NCBI GenBank assembly: GCA_009731375.1 | Contig: BJOX01000367.1 | Span: forward strand, 46,461-76,995 | DNA: 30,535 nt | DNA from: Paulinella micropora | Taxonomy: Eukaryota; Cercozoa; Imbricatea; Euglyphida | Reading direction: 5' to 3' | Shown: positions 9,533 through 23,549 of the stretch, in pieces | How the letters are laid out: every line of letters starts with the position of its first letter | Position numbering within the stretch: position 1 is the first letter of the stretch | The notes under the pieces: model-generated | Databases searched by the model: none | The model's input: the letters and a program-made list of their open reading frames with translations, nothing else | Told to the model about the DNA's origin: nothing | Program-made: the position numbers and the translations under genes

Positions 9533-9585
<53 letters not shown>

Positions 9586-9604
9586 GCTACTACTGCTACT
9601 ACTG

Positions 9605-9640
<36 letters not shown>

Positions 9641-9714
9641 GAAGCAGCAGCAGCAGCAGCAGTGGTCGTAGTAGTAGTAGTAGTAGTAGCAGTAGTAGTA
9701 GCAGTAGTAGTAGC

Positions 9715-9767
<53 letters not shown>

Positions 9768-9781
9768 TAGTGGTGGTGGTT

Positions 9782-9830
<49 letters not shown>

Positions 9831-9867
9831 CAGTAGTAGTAGTAGTAGCAGTAGTAGTAGCAGTAAC

Positions 9868-9937
<70 letters not shown>

Positions 9938-10046
9938 TGTGTGTGTTTGTGTACAGGACCTGGGATCGACATTATGTAGACGCGCTGCGGATGTAATCGA
10001 CTTAAACACCTCTCCTGTAATAATAATAATAATAATAATAATAATG

Positions 10047-10111
<65 letters not shown>

Positions 10112-11240
10112 ATATCTGAGGCGTACTGATGCAGCTAATGGCATATCCTCAACGGACATAAGCCTCCAATACCCTTGTTCGAGGTCCTCCACCCCCCCGT
10201 GTCAGTCTCTCGCCTGATGATCGGGGCCACCGATGGAGCTCCTGAGGGCAAGACTGCACTAAGCCGAGGTTATTCCGCAGTCCCAGCAACCTCTTGCAAG
10301 ACGTCACCGAATGNNNNNNNNNNNNNNNNNNNNNNNNNNNNNNNNNNNNNNNNNNNNNNNNNNNNNNNNNNNNNNNNNNNNNNNNNNNNNNNNNNNNNNN
10401 NNNNNNNNNNNNNNNNNNNNNNNNNNNNNNNNNNNNNNNNNNNNNNNNNNNNNNNNNNNNNNNNNNNNNNNNNNNNNNNNNNNNNNNNNNNNNNNNNNNN
10501 NNNNNNNNNNNNNNNNNNNNNNNNNNNNNNNNNNNNNNNNNNNNNNNNNNNNNNNNNNNNNNNNNNNNNNNNNNNNNNNNNNNNNNNNNNNNNNNNNNNN
10601 NNNNNNNNNNNNNNNNNNNNNNNNNNNNNNNNNNNNNNNNNNNNNNNNNNNNNNNNNNNNNNNNNNNNNNNNNNNNNNNNNNNNNNNNNNNNNNNNNNNN
10701 NNNNNNNNNNCCCCCCCCCCCCCCCCCCCCCTATCCTCTTCCCGAGATCGCTTTTCCTCTCATTCTCACATGCACAACTTTTACAGCCTTGGGGCAATCT
10801 CAGCCATTCATTTTGGCACTACTTTGTCGTACATTCGAATTTCATAATTTCAACTATATCCCTCAAAAAGAGCTCGTGATAAGCTTGCGAAAAGACAAAG
10901 AATCAGCCACTAAGCCCCTCTGGCACAACTCTTAGAGCCTTAGAGCTTTCTTAGCCATTCAATTTGGCACTACTTTGCCAAAATCTTCATGGGACACAAA
11001 GGCAATATCGAGGCAGTAGATGGATAGGAAAGGCATTATCGAGGCAGTAGATGGTAAATCTCTCTTTTTCAAGTAGTTCACTACCTACGAGGTTGTGAAA
11101 ACCAAAAAATCAGCCTCTCAACCCTTCTGGCACAACTTGGGGAGCCTTGGAGCATTCTCAGCCATTCATTTTGGTGCCGGCAAATTCGCTTCGGGTGCGT
11201 ACAATTACAGGGCTTGGGTTCCCGGGGGGAGGGCCCCCCG

Positions 11241-11305
<65 letters not shown>

Positions 11306-11425
11306 NNNNNNNNNNNNNNNNNNNNNNNNNNNNNNNNNNNNNNNNNNNNNNNNNNNNNNNNNNNNNNNNNNNNNNNNNNNNNNNNNNNNNNNNNNNNNNN
11401 NNNNNNNNNNNNNNNNNNNGGCCGG

Positions 11426-11460
<35 letters not shown>

Positions 11461-12057
11461 CCCCTCTCTCTCTCTCTCTTTCCCGTCGACAGGGTACGTT
11501 CAATTGCAGGAGGTACCAGCAAGTACTCCAAAAAAAACAAGGAATTTTGGCATTCAGGACACTCCCCTAACGCAAATATTTGCGTGAATTCCAAAAAAAT
11601 TATATCAGCATCAACATCGAGTCTGGGGCTAGCCACCCTGCAAATATGAGCTCCCAACTCCTCTGGTTCCCACAAACCATGATTTATTCCGACGGGAGTG
11701 CAGAAAATAGGCTCAAAACAAGGAATTTGGCATTCAGGACACTCCTCAGACGCAAATATTTGCGTGAATTCCAAATAGCATCAACATCGAGTCTGGCGCT
11801 AGCCACCCTGCAAATACGAGCTCCCATCTCCCCTTGGTTCCCACAAACCATGATTTATTCCGACAGGGGTGCATAAATGGGCGGAAAAAACAAGAAACTT
11901 TGGCATTCAGGACACTCCCTAACGCAAACTTTTGCGTGAATTCCAAAAAAACGAAACCCATACAGACATGTGTAAATATATGCATACCCGTCTCGATGCA
12001 CTGTACGGGACGGCCTCGCCTACTCCATGTACCCATTGCACCCATGCCTGATTCAGT
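9373..12057 (-). CDS. NUMOD1/IENR1-like DNA-binding motif gene, last three exons
   Basis: Three minus-strand exons join in phase. Exon 11988-12057 (70 nt; acceptor CACAG, donor G|GTATGC) encodes TESGMGAMGTWSRRGRPVQC then IETG. Exon 9960-10014 (55 nt; acceptor ATTACAG, donor AG|GTCCTG) encodes EVFKSITSAARLHNVDP. Exon 9373-9469 (97 nt; acceptor ATTCGCAG) encodes NFLRAMNMGWKCKG, LTFKYHEEELADQPNAS and TAA. Joined, the order V-x-C-x-E-T-G-E-V-F-x-S-I-x-x-A-A...S-N-F...K-Y-x-E-E is that of the NUMOD1/IENR1 helix-turn-helix repeat, which in phage, organelle and large-virus HNH or GIY-YIG endonucleases binds DNA beside the nuclease. No nuclease domain is visible; upstream exons lie to the right or in gaps. 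The motif crosses two introns with correct phases, so the assignment is strong, but the full protein and its role (DNA binding, nuclease or other) are unknown. The introns hold trinucleotide repeats and assembly gaps. Confidence 0.7.
9518..9944. repeat. Trinucleotide tract (ACT)n-(TGC)n-(AGC)n-(TAG)n
   Basis: It lies inside the last intron of the NUMOD1-like gene. ACT/TAC repeats (about 9522-9620) pass through a short TGC block into AGC and then TAG/AGT repeats, a near inverted arrangement with its centre at about 9640. All frames give homopolymeric Ser, Thr, Leu, Val or Tyr, which are not real proteins. Confidence 0.9.
10017..10110. repeat. (ATA)n trinucleotide repeat
   Basis: About 31 units with one G interruption. 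On the minus strand it directly precedes the acceptor of the 9960-10014 exon, where it supplies the T-rich part of the splice acceptor. Confidence 0.9.
10111..10229. other. Unique intronic sequence
   Basis: Both strands have short open frames (minus: GYWRLMSVEDMPLAASVRL) without a recognisable family; it continues into the duplicated 84-bp block. Confidence 0.35.
10230..10313 (+). repeat. 84-bp block, copy 1, abutting a gap
   Basis: Identical base for base to 16085-16168. This copy ends exactly at the gap beginning 10314; the other starts exactly where its gap ends. Confidence 0.95.
10314..10710. other. Assembly gap (397 N)
   Basis: Followed by 21 C (10711-10731). No sequence information. 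Confidence 0.95.
10766..11180 (+). repeat. Three diverged copies of a ~75-bp unit plus a 30-bp duplication
   Basis: The word CTCAGCCATTCATTTTGGCA and its preceding CCTTGGGGCA-like sequence occur at about 10783-10822, 10901-10980 (AGCCATTCAATTTGGCAC) and 11104-11180. The last two also share AATCAGCC and CTGGCACAACT. Between them, TCGAGGCAGTAGATGG is duplicated (about 11008-11023 and 11038-11053). The unit looks like an old local tandem repeat within the intron. Confidence 0.65.
11244..11457. repeat. Poly-C runs flanking a 114-N gap
   Basis: A C run at 11244-11305 is followed by N at 11306-11419, a short GGCC-type segment, a second C run at about 11430-11457 and then CT repeats. Frames across it (poly-Pro or poly-Gly) are artefacts. 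Confidence 0.9.
11538..11953 (-). repeat. ~175-bp tandem repeat, 2.4 copies, with a 16-bp palindrome
   Basis: Copies start at 11538, 11719 and 11891 (the last truncated). Each has GGCATTCAGGACACTCC, then ACGCAAATATTTGCGT, a perfect palindrome at 11570-11585 and 11750-11765; the third copy (11922-11937) has a changed centre. Copies 1 and 2 are 180 bp apart at the palindrome and stay open in one minus-strand frame (FTQIFALGECPECQ and FTQIFASEECPECQ). This may be a tandem satellite by chance open, or a duplicated exon. It lies in the intron downstream of the 11988-12057 exon. Confidence 0.8.
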
Positions 12058-13945
12058 CTGTGGACATACATACATACATACATACATACATACATACCCC
12101 TTGCACCATGGCTGATTCAGTCTATGGACATACATACATACATACATACATACATACATACCCATTGCACCCATGCCTGATTCAGTCTATGGACGTACAT
12201 ACATACATACATACATACATACATACATACATACATACGTACATACATACATATTGCACCCATGGCTGATTCAGTCTATGGACATACATACATAAATACG
12301 TACATACATACATACATACATACATACATACATACCGATTGCACCCATGGCTGATTCAGTCTATGGACATACATACATACATACATATATACATACATAC
12401 ATACTACATACATACCCATTGCACACATGGCTGATTCAGTCTATGGACATACATACATACATACATACATACATATCCATTGCACTCATGGCTGATTCAG
12501 TCTATGGACATACATACATACATACATACATATATACATACATACACACATAAATACCCATTGCACCCATGGCTGATTCAGTCTATGGACATACATACAT
12601 ACATACATACATACATACATACATACATACATACCTATTGCACCCATGGCTGATTCAGTCTATGGACATACATACATACATACACACATACATACATACA
12701 TACATACATACATACATACATACCCATTGCACCCATGGCTGATTCAGTCTATGGACATACATACATACATACACACATACATACATACATACATACACAT
12801 ATACATACCCATTGCACCCATGGCTGATTCAGTCTATGGACATACATACATACATACATACATACATAATACATAGATACATACATACATACATACATAC
12901 ATACATACATACATACATACCCATTGCACCCATGGCTGATTCAGTCTATGGACATACATACATACATACATGCATACATACATACATACATACATACATA
13001 CATACACACATACATACATACATACATACATACATACATACATACCCATTGCACCCATGGCATTCAGTCTATGGACATACATACATACATACATATACAT
13101 AACATATATACATACATACATACATACATACATACATACCCATTGCACCCATGGCTGATTCAGTCTATGGACATACATACATACATACATACATACAAAC
13201 ATACATACATACATACCCATTGCACCCATGGCTGATTCAGTCTATGGACATACATACATACATACATGCATACATACATACATACATACATACATACACA
13301 CATACATACATACATACATACATACCCATTGCACCATGGCTGATTCAGTCTATGGACATACATACATACATACATATACATAACATACATACATACATAC
13401 ATACATACCCATTGCACGCATGGCTGATTCAGTCTATGGACATACATACATACATACATACATACATACATACATACATACCCATTGCACCCATGGCTGA
13501 TTCAGTCTATGGACATACATACATAAATACATACATACATACATACATACATACATACATACATGCATACATACATACATACATACGTACATACGTACAT
13601 ACATACATACATACATACATACATACATACATACATACATACATACCCATTGCACCCATGGCTGGTTCAGTCTATGGACATACATACATACATACATACA
13701 TACATACCTATTGCACCCACGGCTGATTCAGTCTATGGACATACATACATACATACATACATACATACATACATACAAACATACGTACATACATATACAT
13801 ACATACATTTATACCCATTGCACCCATGGCTGATTCAGTCTATGGACATACATACATACATACATACATACACAGATACATACATACATACATACATACA
13901 TACCCATTGCACCCATGGCTGATTCAGTCGATGGACATACATACA

Positions 13946-13977
<32 letters not shown>

Positions 13978-14215
13978 CACAACATACATACATACATACA
14001 TACATACATACATACATACATACCTATTGCACCCATGGCTGATTCAGTCTATGGACATACATACATACATACATACATACATACATACACACCCATGGCA
14101 CCCATGGCTGATTCAGTCTATGGACATACATACATACATACATGCATACATATATACATACATACATACATACATACATACATACCAATTGCACCCATGA
14201 CCGATTCAGTCTATG
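12058..14215 (-). repeat. Composite satellite: ~24 acceptor-half copies of the NUMOD1-gene exon in CATA repeats
   Basis: About 24 copies of a ~30-bp core (plus strand CACCCATGGCTGATTCAGTC, TATGG) alternate with (CATA)n of 20-130 bp. The core is the reverse complement of the acceptor and first 25 bases of the exon at 11988-12057: minus strand CCATAG|ACTGAATCAGCCATGGGTGC, AATGG, then GTATGTATG. The copies therefore stop where exon sequence GGGTACATGG would continue and pass into TATG repeat. Examples begin near 12097, 12161, 12252, 12335, 12479, 12634, 13135, 13641 and 14185. Variants include a 3-bp loss near 13057. Spacers are pure microsatellite, so this is not a CRISPR array. Confidence 0.85.
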
Positions 14216-14442
14216 GACATACATACATACATACATACATATACATAACATGCATACATACATACATACATACATACATACATACATACATACATACATA
14301 CATAACATACATACATACATAACATACATCCATACATACATACATACATACATACATAACACACATACATACATACATACATACATACATACATAACACA
14401 CATACATACATACATACATACATACATACATACATACATACA

Positions 14443-14473
<31 letters not shown>

Positions 14474-14480
14474 CATACAT
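14216..14480. repeat. (CATA)n tetranucleotide tract
   Basis: Nearly pure CATA with occasional CATAA or CACA interruptions; alternating pyrimidine-purine. No core copies. Confidence 0.95.
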
Positions 14481-14715
14481 AGCCAATTGAGCCTGTCAAC
14501 AACACATAAATGCATATATGTATATATATTACACACACACATACATACATACATACATACATACACAGCTAATTGAGCCCGTCAACAACGCATGAATGCA
14601 TATATGTATATATTTTACACACATACATACATACATACATACATACATACATACATACATACATACATACATAGCCAATTGACTGTCAACAACACATGAA
14701 TGCATATATGTATGC
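14481..14715 (-). repeat. Second composite core, three copies in CATA repeats
   Basis: Cores at about 14481-14533, 14567-14619 and 14672-14715 share (plus strand) AATTGAGCC(T/C)GTCAACAAC followed by ACATGAATGCATATATGTAT. On the minus strand each reads TGTGTTGTTGACAG|GCTCAATT, a strong splice-acceptor shape followed by only 10-14 bases before TATG repeat. By analogy these are acceptor-side fragments of another exon of the same gene; the complete exon is not seen. Confidence 0.65.
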
Positions 14716-15289
14716 ATACATGCAAGAAAGATATGTATGTATGCATGTATGTATGTATGCATGTATGTATGCATGTATTTATGTACGTACGTACGTACGT
14801 ACTTAAGTATGTATGTATGTATGTATGTATGTATGTATGTATGTATGCATGTATGCATGCATGCGGGCGTGCGTGCGTGCATGCATGCATGCATGCATGT
14901 TTGTACGTACGTACGTACGTATGTATGTATGTATGTATGTATGATGTGTGTATGTATGTATGTATGCATGTATGTATGTATGCATGTGTGTATGCATGTG
15001 TGTATGTATGTATGTATGTATGTATGTATGTATGTATGTATGTATGTATGTACTACGTACGTACGTAGGTACGTACGTACGTATGTATGTATGTATGTAT
15101 GTATGTATGTATGTATGTATGTATGTATGTATGTATGTATGTATGTATGTATGCATGCTTACGCACGTACGTAGGTACGTATGTATGTATGTATATATGT
15201 ATGTATATAGGTATGTATGTATGTATGCATGTATGTATGTATGTATGTATGTATGTATGTATGTATGAATGTATGTATGTATATGTATG

Positions 15290-15323
<34 letters not shown>

Positions 15324-15480
15324 TACATGTGTGTATGTATGTATGTATGTATGTATGTGTATGTGTGTGTGTGTGTGTATGTGTGTGTGTATGTGTGTGT
15401 GTGTGTTTGTATGTGTGTATGTGTGTGTGTGTGTGTATGCATGTATGTATGTATGTATGTATGTATGTATGTATGCATGC
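14716..15480. repeat. (TATG)n tract with TACG and TG variants
   Basis: Polarity reverses relative to the CATA tract on the left, creating a very large inverted repeat centred near 14720. Contains ACGT-rich parts (14784-14805, 14905-14920, 15053-15083), GCAT parts and a (TG)n part at 15359-15439. Confidence 0.95.
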
Positions 15481-15484
15481 ATGT

Positions 15485-15522
15485 AAAAACAACAAGAAAA
15501 CATCATCATCATCATCAACAGC

Positions 15523-15553
<31 letters not shown>

Positions 15554-15582
15554 GCAAACAACAACAAACAGCAACAAACAGC

Positions 15583-15619
<37 letters not shown>

Positions 15620-15662
15620 GCAAACAAACAACAACAAAAAACAACAAACAACAACAAACAGC

Positions 15663-15699
<37 letters not shown>

Positions 15700-15722
15700 G
15701 ACAACAACAGCATCGCCAGAAC
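15485..15722. repeat. (CAA/CAG)n trinucleotide tract
   Basis: CATCATCAT at the start, then CAACAA with CAG and CAAACAAC interruptions in three similar sub-blocks. Poly-Gln and poly-Thr frames here are most likely not translated: no gene frame enters or leaves. Confidence 0.9.
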
Positions 15723-15731
15723 AACAGTCGT

Positions 15732-15733
<2 letters not shown>

Positions 15734-15787
<54 letters not shown>

Positions 15788-16084
15788 CCCTTCTTCTTCT
15801 TCTTCTTNNNNNNNNNNNNNNNNNNNNNNNNNNNNNNNNNNNNNNNNNNNNNNNNNNNNNNNNNNNNNNNNNNNNNNNNNNNNNNNNNNNNNNNNNNNNN
15901 NNNNNNNNNNNNNNNNNNNNNNNNNNNNNNNNNNNNNNNNNNNNNNNNNNNNNNNNNNNNNNNNNNNNNNNNNNNNNNNNNNNNNNNNNNNNNNNNNNNN
16001 NNNNNNNNNNNNNNNNNNNNNNNNNNNNNNNNNNNNNNNNNNNNNNNNNNNNNNNNNNNNNNNNNNNNNNNNNNNNNNNNNNNN
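15734..16084. other. Poly-C run, TTC repeat and 277-N gap
   Basis: About 50 C (15734-15784), then TTCTTC, then N from 15808 to 16084. Confidence 0.95.
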
Positions 16085-16168
16085 CCGATGGAGCTCCTGA
16101 GGGCAAGACTGCACTAAGCCGAGGTTATTCCGCAGTCCCAGCAACCTCTTGCAAGACGTCACCGAATG
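16085..16168 (+). repeat. 84-bp block, copy 2, starting at gap end
   Basis: Identical to 10230-10313. The sequence after it (TGCAAGTGCATACACC) would be the natural continuation of copy 1 beyond its gap. Confidence 0.95.
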
Positions 16169-16447
16169 TGCAAGTGCATACACCAAGCGCGGTTGCTAGA
16201 GCTGCCTCGAAACCCCACCCATAACAATCTGGTGTCTGCTGGGTCCTGGGCTATCAACCAGCATATGCGGAGTTTAAGATCTTTTACGCGCGCAACGACC
16301 CTCCTCCCCAGCATCTACCACCAAAGGGTTATGAGTTGGCGTCACAGTTTAACGCCTTGAGGCCATTGGGCTGGAACTCTGTTTAGGAAGTGTGACTAGG
16401 TTTTTTCATCGGGATTTCCCTCAAATATGTCACAGTCAACACTCCAA
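16169..16447. other. Unique sequence, nothing recognised
   Basis: About 280 bp of balanced composition. Short open frames on both strands, no recognised protein, RNA or element. Confidence 0.4.
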
Positions 16448-16499
<52 letters not shown>

Positions 16500-16580
16500 T
16501 AATAATAGGCTTCCTCAGACTATAGCATCAGATCCAGATCCTGGACATGTGCCTCCATTAATAATATAATGATAATAATG

Positions 16581-16619
<39 letters not shown>

Positions 16620-16647
16620 GTAGTAGTAGTAGTAGTGGTAGTAGTAC

Positions 16648-16716
<69 letters not shown>

Positions 16717-16752
16717 GAGTAGTAGCAGTAGTAGTTGTAGTAGTAGTAGTAA
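16448..16752. repeat. (ATA)n and (TAG)n tracts around a 50-bp unique core
   Basis: (ATA)n at 16448-16507 and about 16557-16617, then (TAG)n to 16752. The core at 16508-16556 follows a possible plus-strand acceptor CTTCCTCAG and reads SDPDPGHVPP. Like the other cores in this window it may be an exon fragment, but the evidence is slight. Confidence 0.75.
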
Positions 16753-16768
16753 TCATAATCATAATAAT

Positions 16769-17080
16769 CTGTCTTCTACTAACTACTACTACTCGCTTGA
16801 TCTTGTCCCAACCAACCTAGCCCAAGAGACCTGGCACGCAATTTGCATATATAAGAGCTATCTATCTCTCTGTCTTCTACTAACTACTACTACTCACTTT
16901 CCCAACCAACCTAGCCCGAGAGACCTGGCGCGCACTTTGTATATATAAGAGCATACTATCTGCCATTATCTCCTCTATCTATCTGTCTACCTGACTGTCT
17001 ATCTATCTCTCTGTCTTCTACTAACTCCTACTATTCGCTTGATCTTGTCCCAACCAGCCTAGCCCAAGAGACCTACACCC
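16769..17080 (+). repeat. Three copies of a ~110-bp unit with a TATATAAG word
   Basis: Copies begin with CTGTCTTCTACTAACT at about 16769, 16870 and 17011 and share CCCAACCAACCTAGCCC and AGAGACCTGG. Copies 1 and 2 contain TATATAAG (16848-16855 and 16942-16949) followed by GAGC; copy 3 lacks it. CTAT repeat separates the copies. Confidence 0.8.
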
Positions 17081-17136
17081 AATGTATCTCCTCTATCTGT
17101 ATATCTATCTGTTGATGTCTCGGTGTCGATGTGTCT

Positions 17137-18272
<1,136 letters not shown>

Positions 18273-18275
<3 letters not shown>

Positions 18276-18774
18276 ACTTGAGGTGTCACTGACCCTCTCT
18301 TGGGCTTGATTTTTTGAAATGGGTGCCATCTGTCGACAGACAGAGAATTAGGGGATGGTGTGGGTGTGCTGGGCCCGTGGTGGGGTGCCTTATGTGTGCC
18401 TAGCCATACGCCTATAAGTCATATGCCGAAATAGCGACGGGAAGCACAATCCTGTTCCCTCAGGGTGCCCTTTCTCGCTTGTTGAGCCCGGAATAAAACC
18501 CACAGTGCTCTGTCGGTTTATACTAGACTGTCGAACAGTCTCGAAACTCCATCTGCTTACTGGGCCCTCTGTAATGGAGGTGGGAGCTCGTTCTGCAAGG
18601 GGCGCTTTATGGAACGAGCCCTGGCCCCGCCTGGTACTAGGAAGCTTTGGTATTGCCTGTATCAGTCCCTTCCATGCAAACATCACGGCTTAGCTGGGCA
18701 TCGGGTTAATACTTTACCCACAGACTTCCTGGTTGACGAAATCAGAAGCTCCTTTTTTCTGACATTAGTCGATA
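18273..18774. other. ~500-bp unique island inside CTAT satellite
   Basis: Balanced composition with a 98-codon minus frame (18390-18686; ends FPSLFRHMTYRRMARHT) of unknown meaning. A palindrome CTGTCGACAG lies near 18331. The second copy of the surrounding satellite goes from block A' to block B' without this island, so it is an insertion here or a deletion there. No terminal repeats or target-site duplication can be recognised because the flanks are microsatellite. Confidence 0.6.
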
Positions 18775-21367
<2,593 letters not shown>

Positions 21368-21476
21368 GAGATGTCGCAAAGGAATGTAGTCCTTGCAAAG
21401 GAACGCAGTTTCACATAAAACAATAATTTGTGTACTGTGCATGTGTCCGGGATGGGAATCACGGGTAGACTGTGTT
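21368..21476 (-). repeat. 108-bp coding-like unit, copy 1
   Basis: Contains (plus) TGTCGCAAAGGAATGTAGTC and GTGTACTGTGCATGTGTCC. The minus strand is open and reads [24 protein letters not shown] in this copy. Flanked by GATA repeats. On the minus strand an AACACAG|TCTACCC acceptor-like word precedes it. Possibly an exon fragment of an unrecognised gene. Confidence 0.8.
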
Positions 21477-22545
<1,069 letters not shown>

Positions 22546-22547
22546 AG

Positions 22548-22735
22548 AAAGGAAGAAGAAAGAAATGAAAAAAGGAAAAAAAGGAAGAAAGGAAGAAAGG
22601 AGAAGGAAGGAAGAAAGGAAAAAAGGAAGAAAGGAAGAAAGGAAGCAAGAAAGCAAGGAAGCAAGAAAGCAAGAAAGCAAGAAAGCAAGAAAGCAAGAAA
22701 GCAAGAAAGAAAGAAAGAAGAAAGAAAGCAGTACT
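22548..22735 (+). repeat. Polypurine GGAA/GAAA tract
   Basis: A purine-only run of nearly 80 bases (about 22567-22645), then AAGC-interrupted purines. Mirror-symmetric GGAAGAAAGGAAG parts could form triplex (H-) DNA. Confidence 0.85.
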
Positions 22736-23540
22736 GAAAGAAGGCTTTAGCTTCACGTTTATTTGAAGTGTTTCTGTCGTCTATACTTTCCATTTAGCTA
22801 TGTCGGAGTTTAAGGAACAAATATCAACAAAAGATAACAAATGAACTACAACACCATAAGGAACGACAACAAGAATAGATGGTCTCCAGTGAAAATATCT
22901 ACAAGCTGTGAGCTGTGAGACGTGCTGTGCAGATATCCCTCTTGCGAACAAAATGCAACAACTCAGACAACAAAAGCAAAACCTCAGTAAACTGTAATAT
23001 TTGGAGAGTTGCAAACTTTCAACAGCTAAAACAAGTCCGGGTTTCGATGCCTTCGGAGAACAAACGGGAGAAGAAACAAAAAAGAAACAACACGCCCACT
23101 CAAACCTTCGCATGTACCCAAAATAATTTACATTGCCAGGGGTGCCGCTTGGGTGGCGCTTAGGACCATAAATATCTCGAACTCCTTGGCAAGAAAAACG
23201 GTGGCAAGTAAAAATGCCGCCTGGGCGGCACAGACGTTGCGAACTACTACTAGTACTAGTCGAATTCCTTTATCTAGTGGAATATTGCCCAGAGACTAGA
23301 GAGACTTCAGAAGGGCAGGGCTTAAATATATTAATACATTAATTAATACTGTGCTTATTCTAGTCATGAGACATGCAAAAGCAGCTGAGCCGACGATAGT
23401 ACCGCGACTCCCTAGCTGTTTCCTAGGCTTTGTGAAATTACTATAATTAATTAAGCATGTATTGGTAGATCAGAACCAAGTTTCGTTTTTAATTTTATTA
23501 TAAACAATATCACAATAAACGCTATTGATATATAACATTT
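22736..23540. other. Unique region without a recognised gene
   Basis: About 800 bp of ordinary sequence. A 110-codon minus frame (22781-23113) is hydrophobic and Cys-rich but unconvincing. Two related GC-rich dyads, GCCGCTTGGGTGGC (23144-23157) and TGCCGCCTGGGCGGCA (23215-23230), stand out. The right part is AT-rich. Confidence 0.4.
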
Positions 23541-23549
23541 TCAAGAAAC

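Noticed and set aside
9373-9996. Poly-Ser, poly-Thr, poly-Leu and poly-Val proteins
   Set aside because: Trinucleotide repeat read in several frames on both strands. Only the last 33 codons of the minus frame, beyond the repeat, are real exon.
10175-11774. Frames spanning N gaps with poly-Pro or poly-Gly
   Set aside because: They depend on unknown bases and on homopolymer runs.
12058-14215. CRISPR-like array: a conserved ~30-bp core repeated about 24 times with variable spacers
   Set aside because: The spacers are all CATA microsatellite, not unique sequences, and the core is part of a neighbouring exon.
12027-15268. Long open frames of HTYI or MYVC tetrapeptide repeats, some beginning with a Kozak-like CACCCATGG
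   Set aside because: CATA and TATG repeats have no stop codon in any frame on either strand, so long frames are expected; the ATG comes from the amplified exon fragment read on the wrong strand.
22781-23113. Hydrophobic 110-residue minus-strand protein
   Set aside because: Cys/Phe/Val-rich composition is what the complement of an AAC/AAG-rich strand gives; no splice, start or family support.
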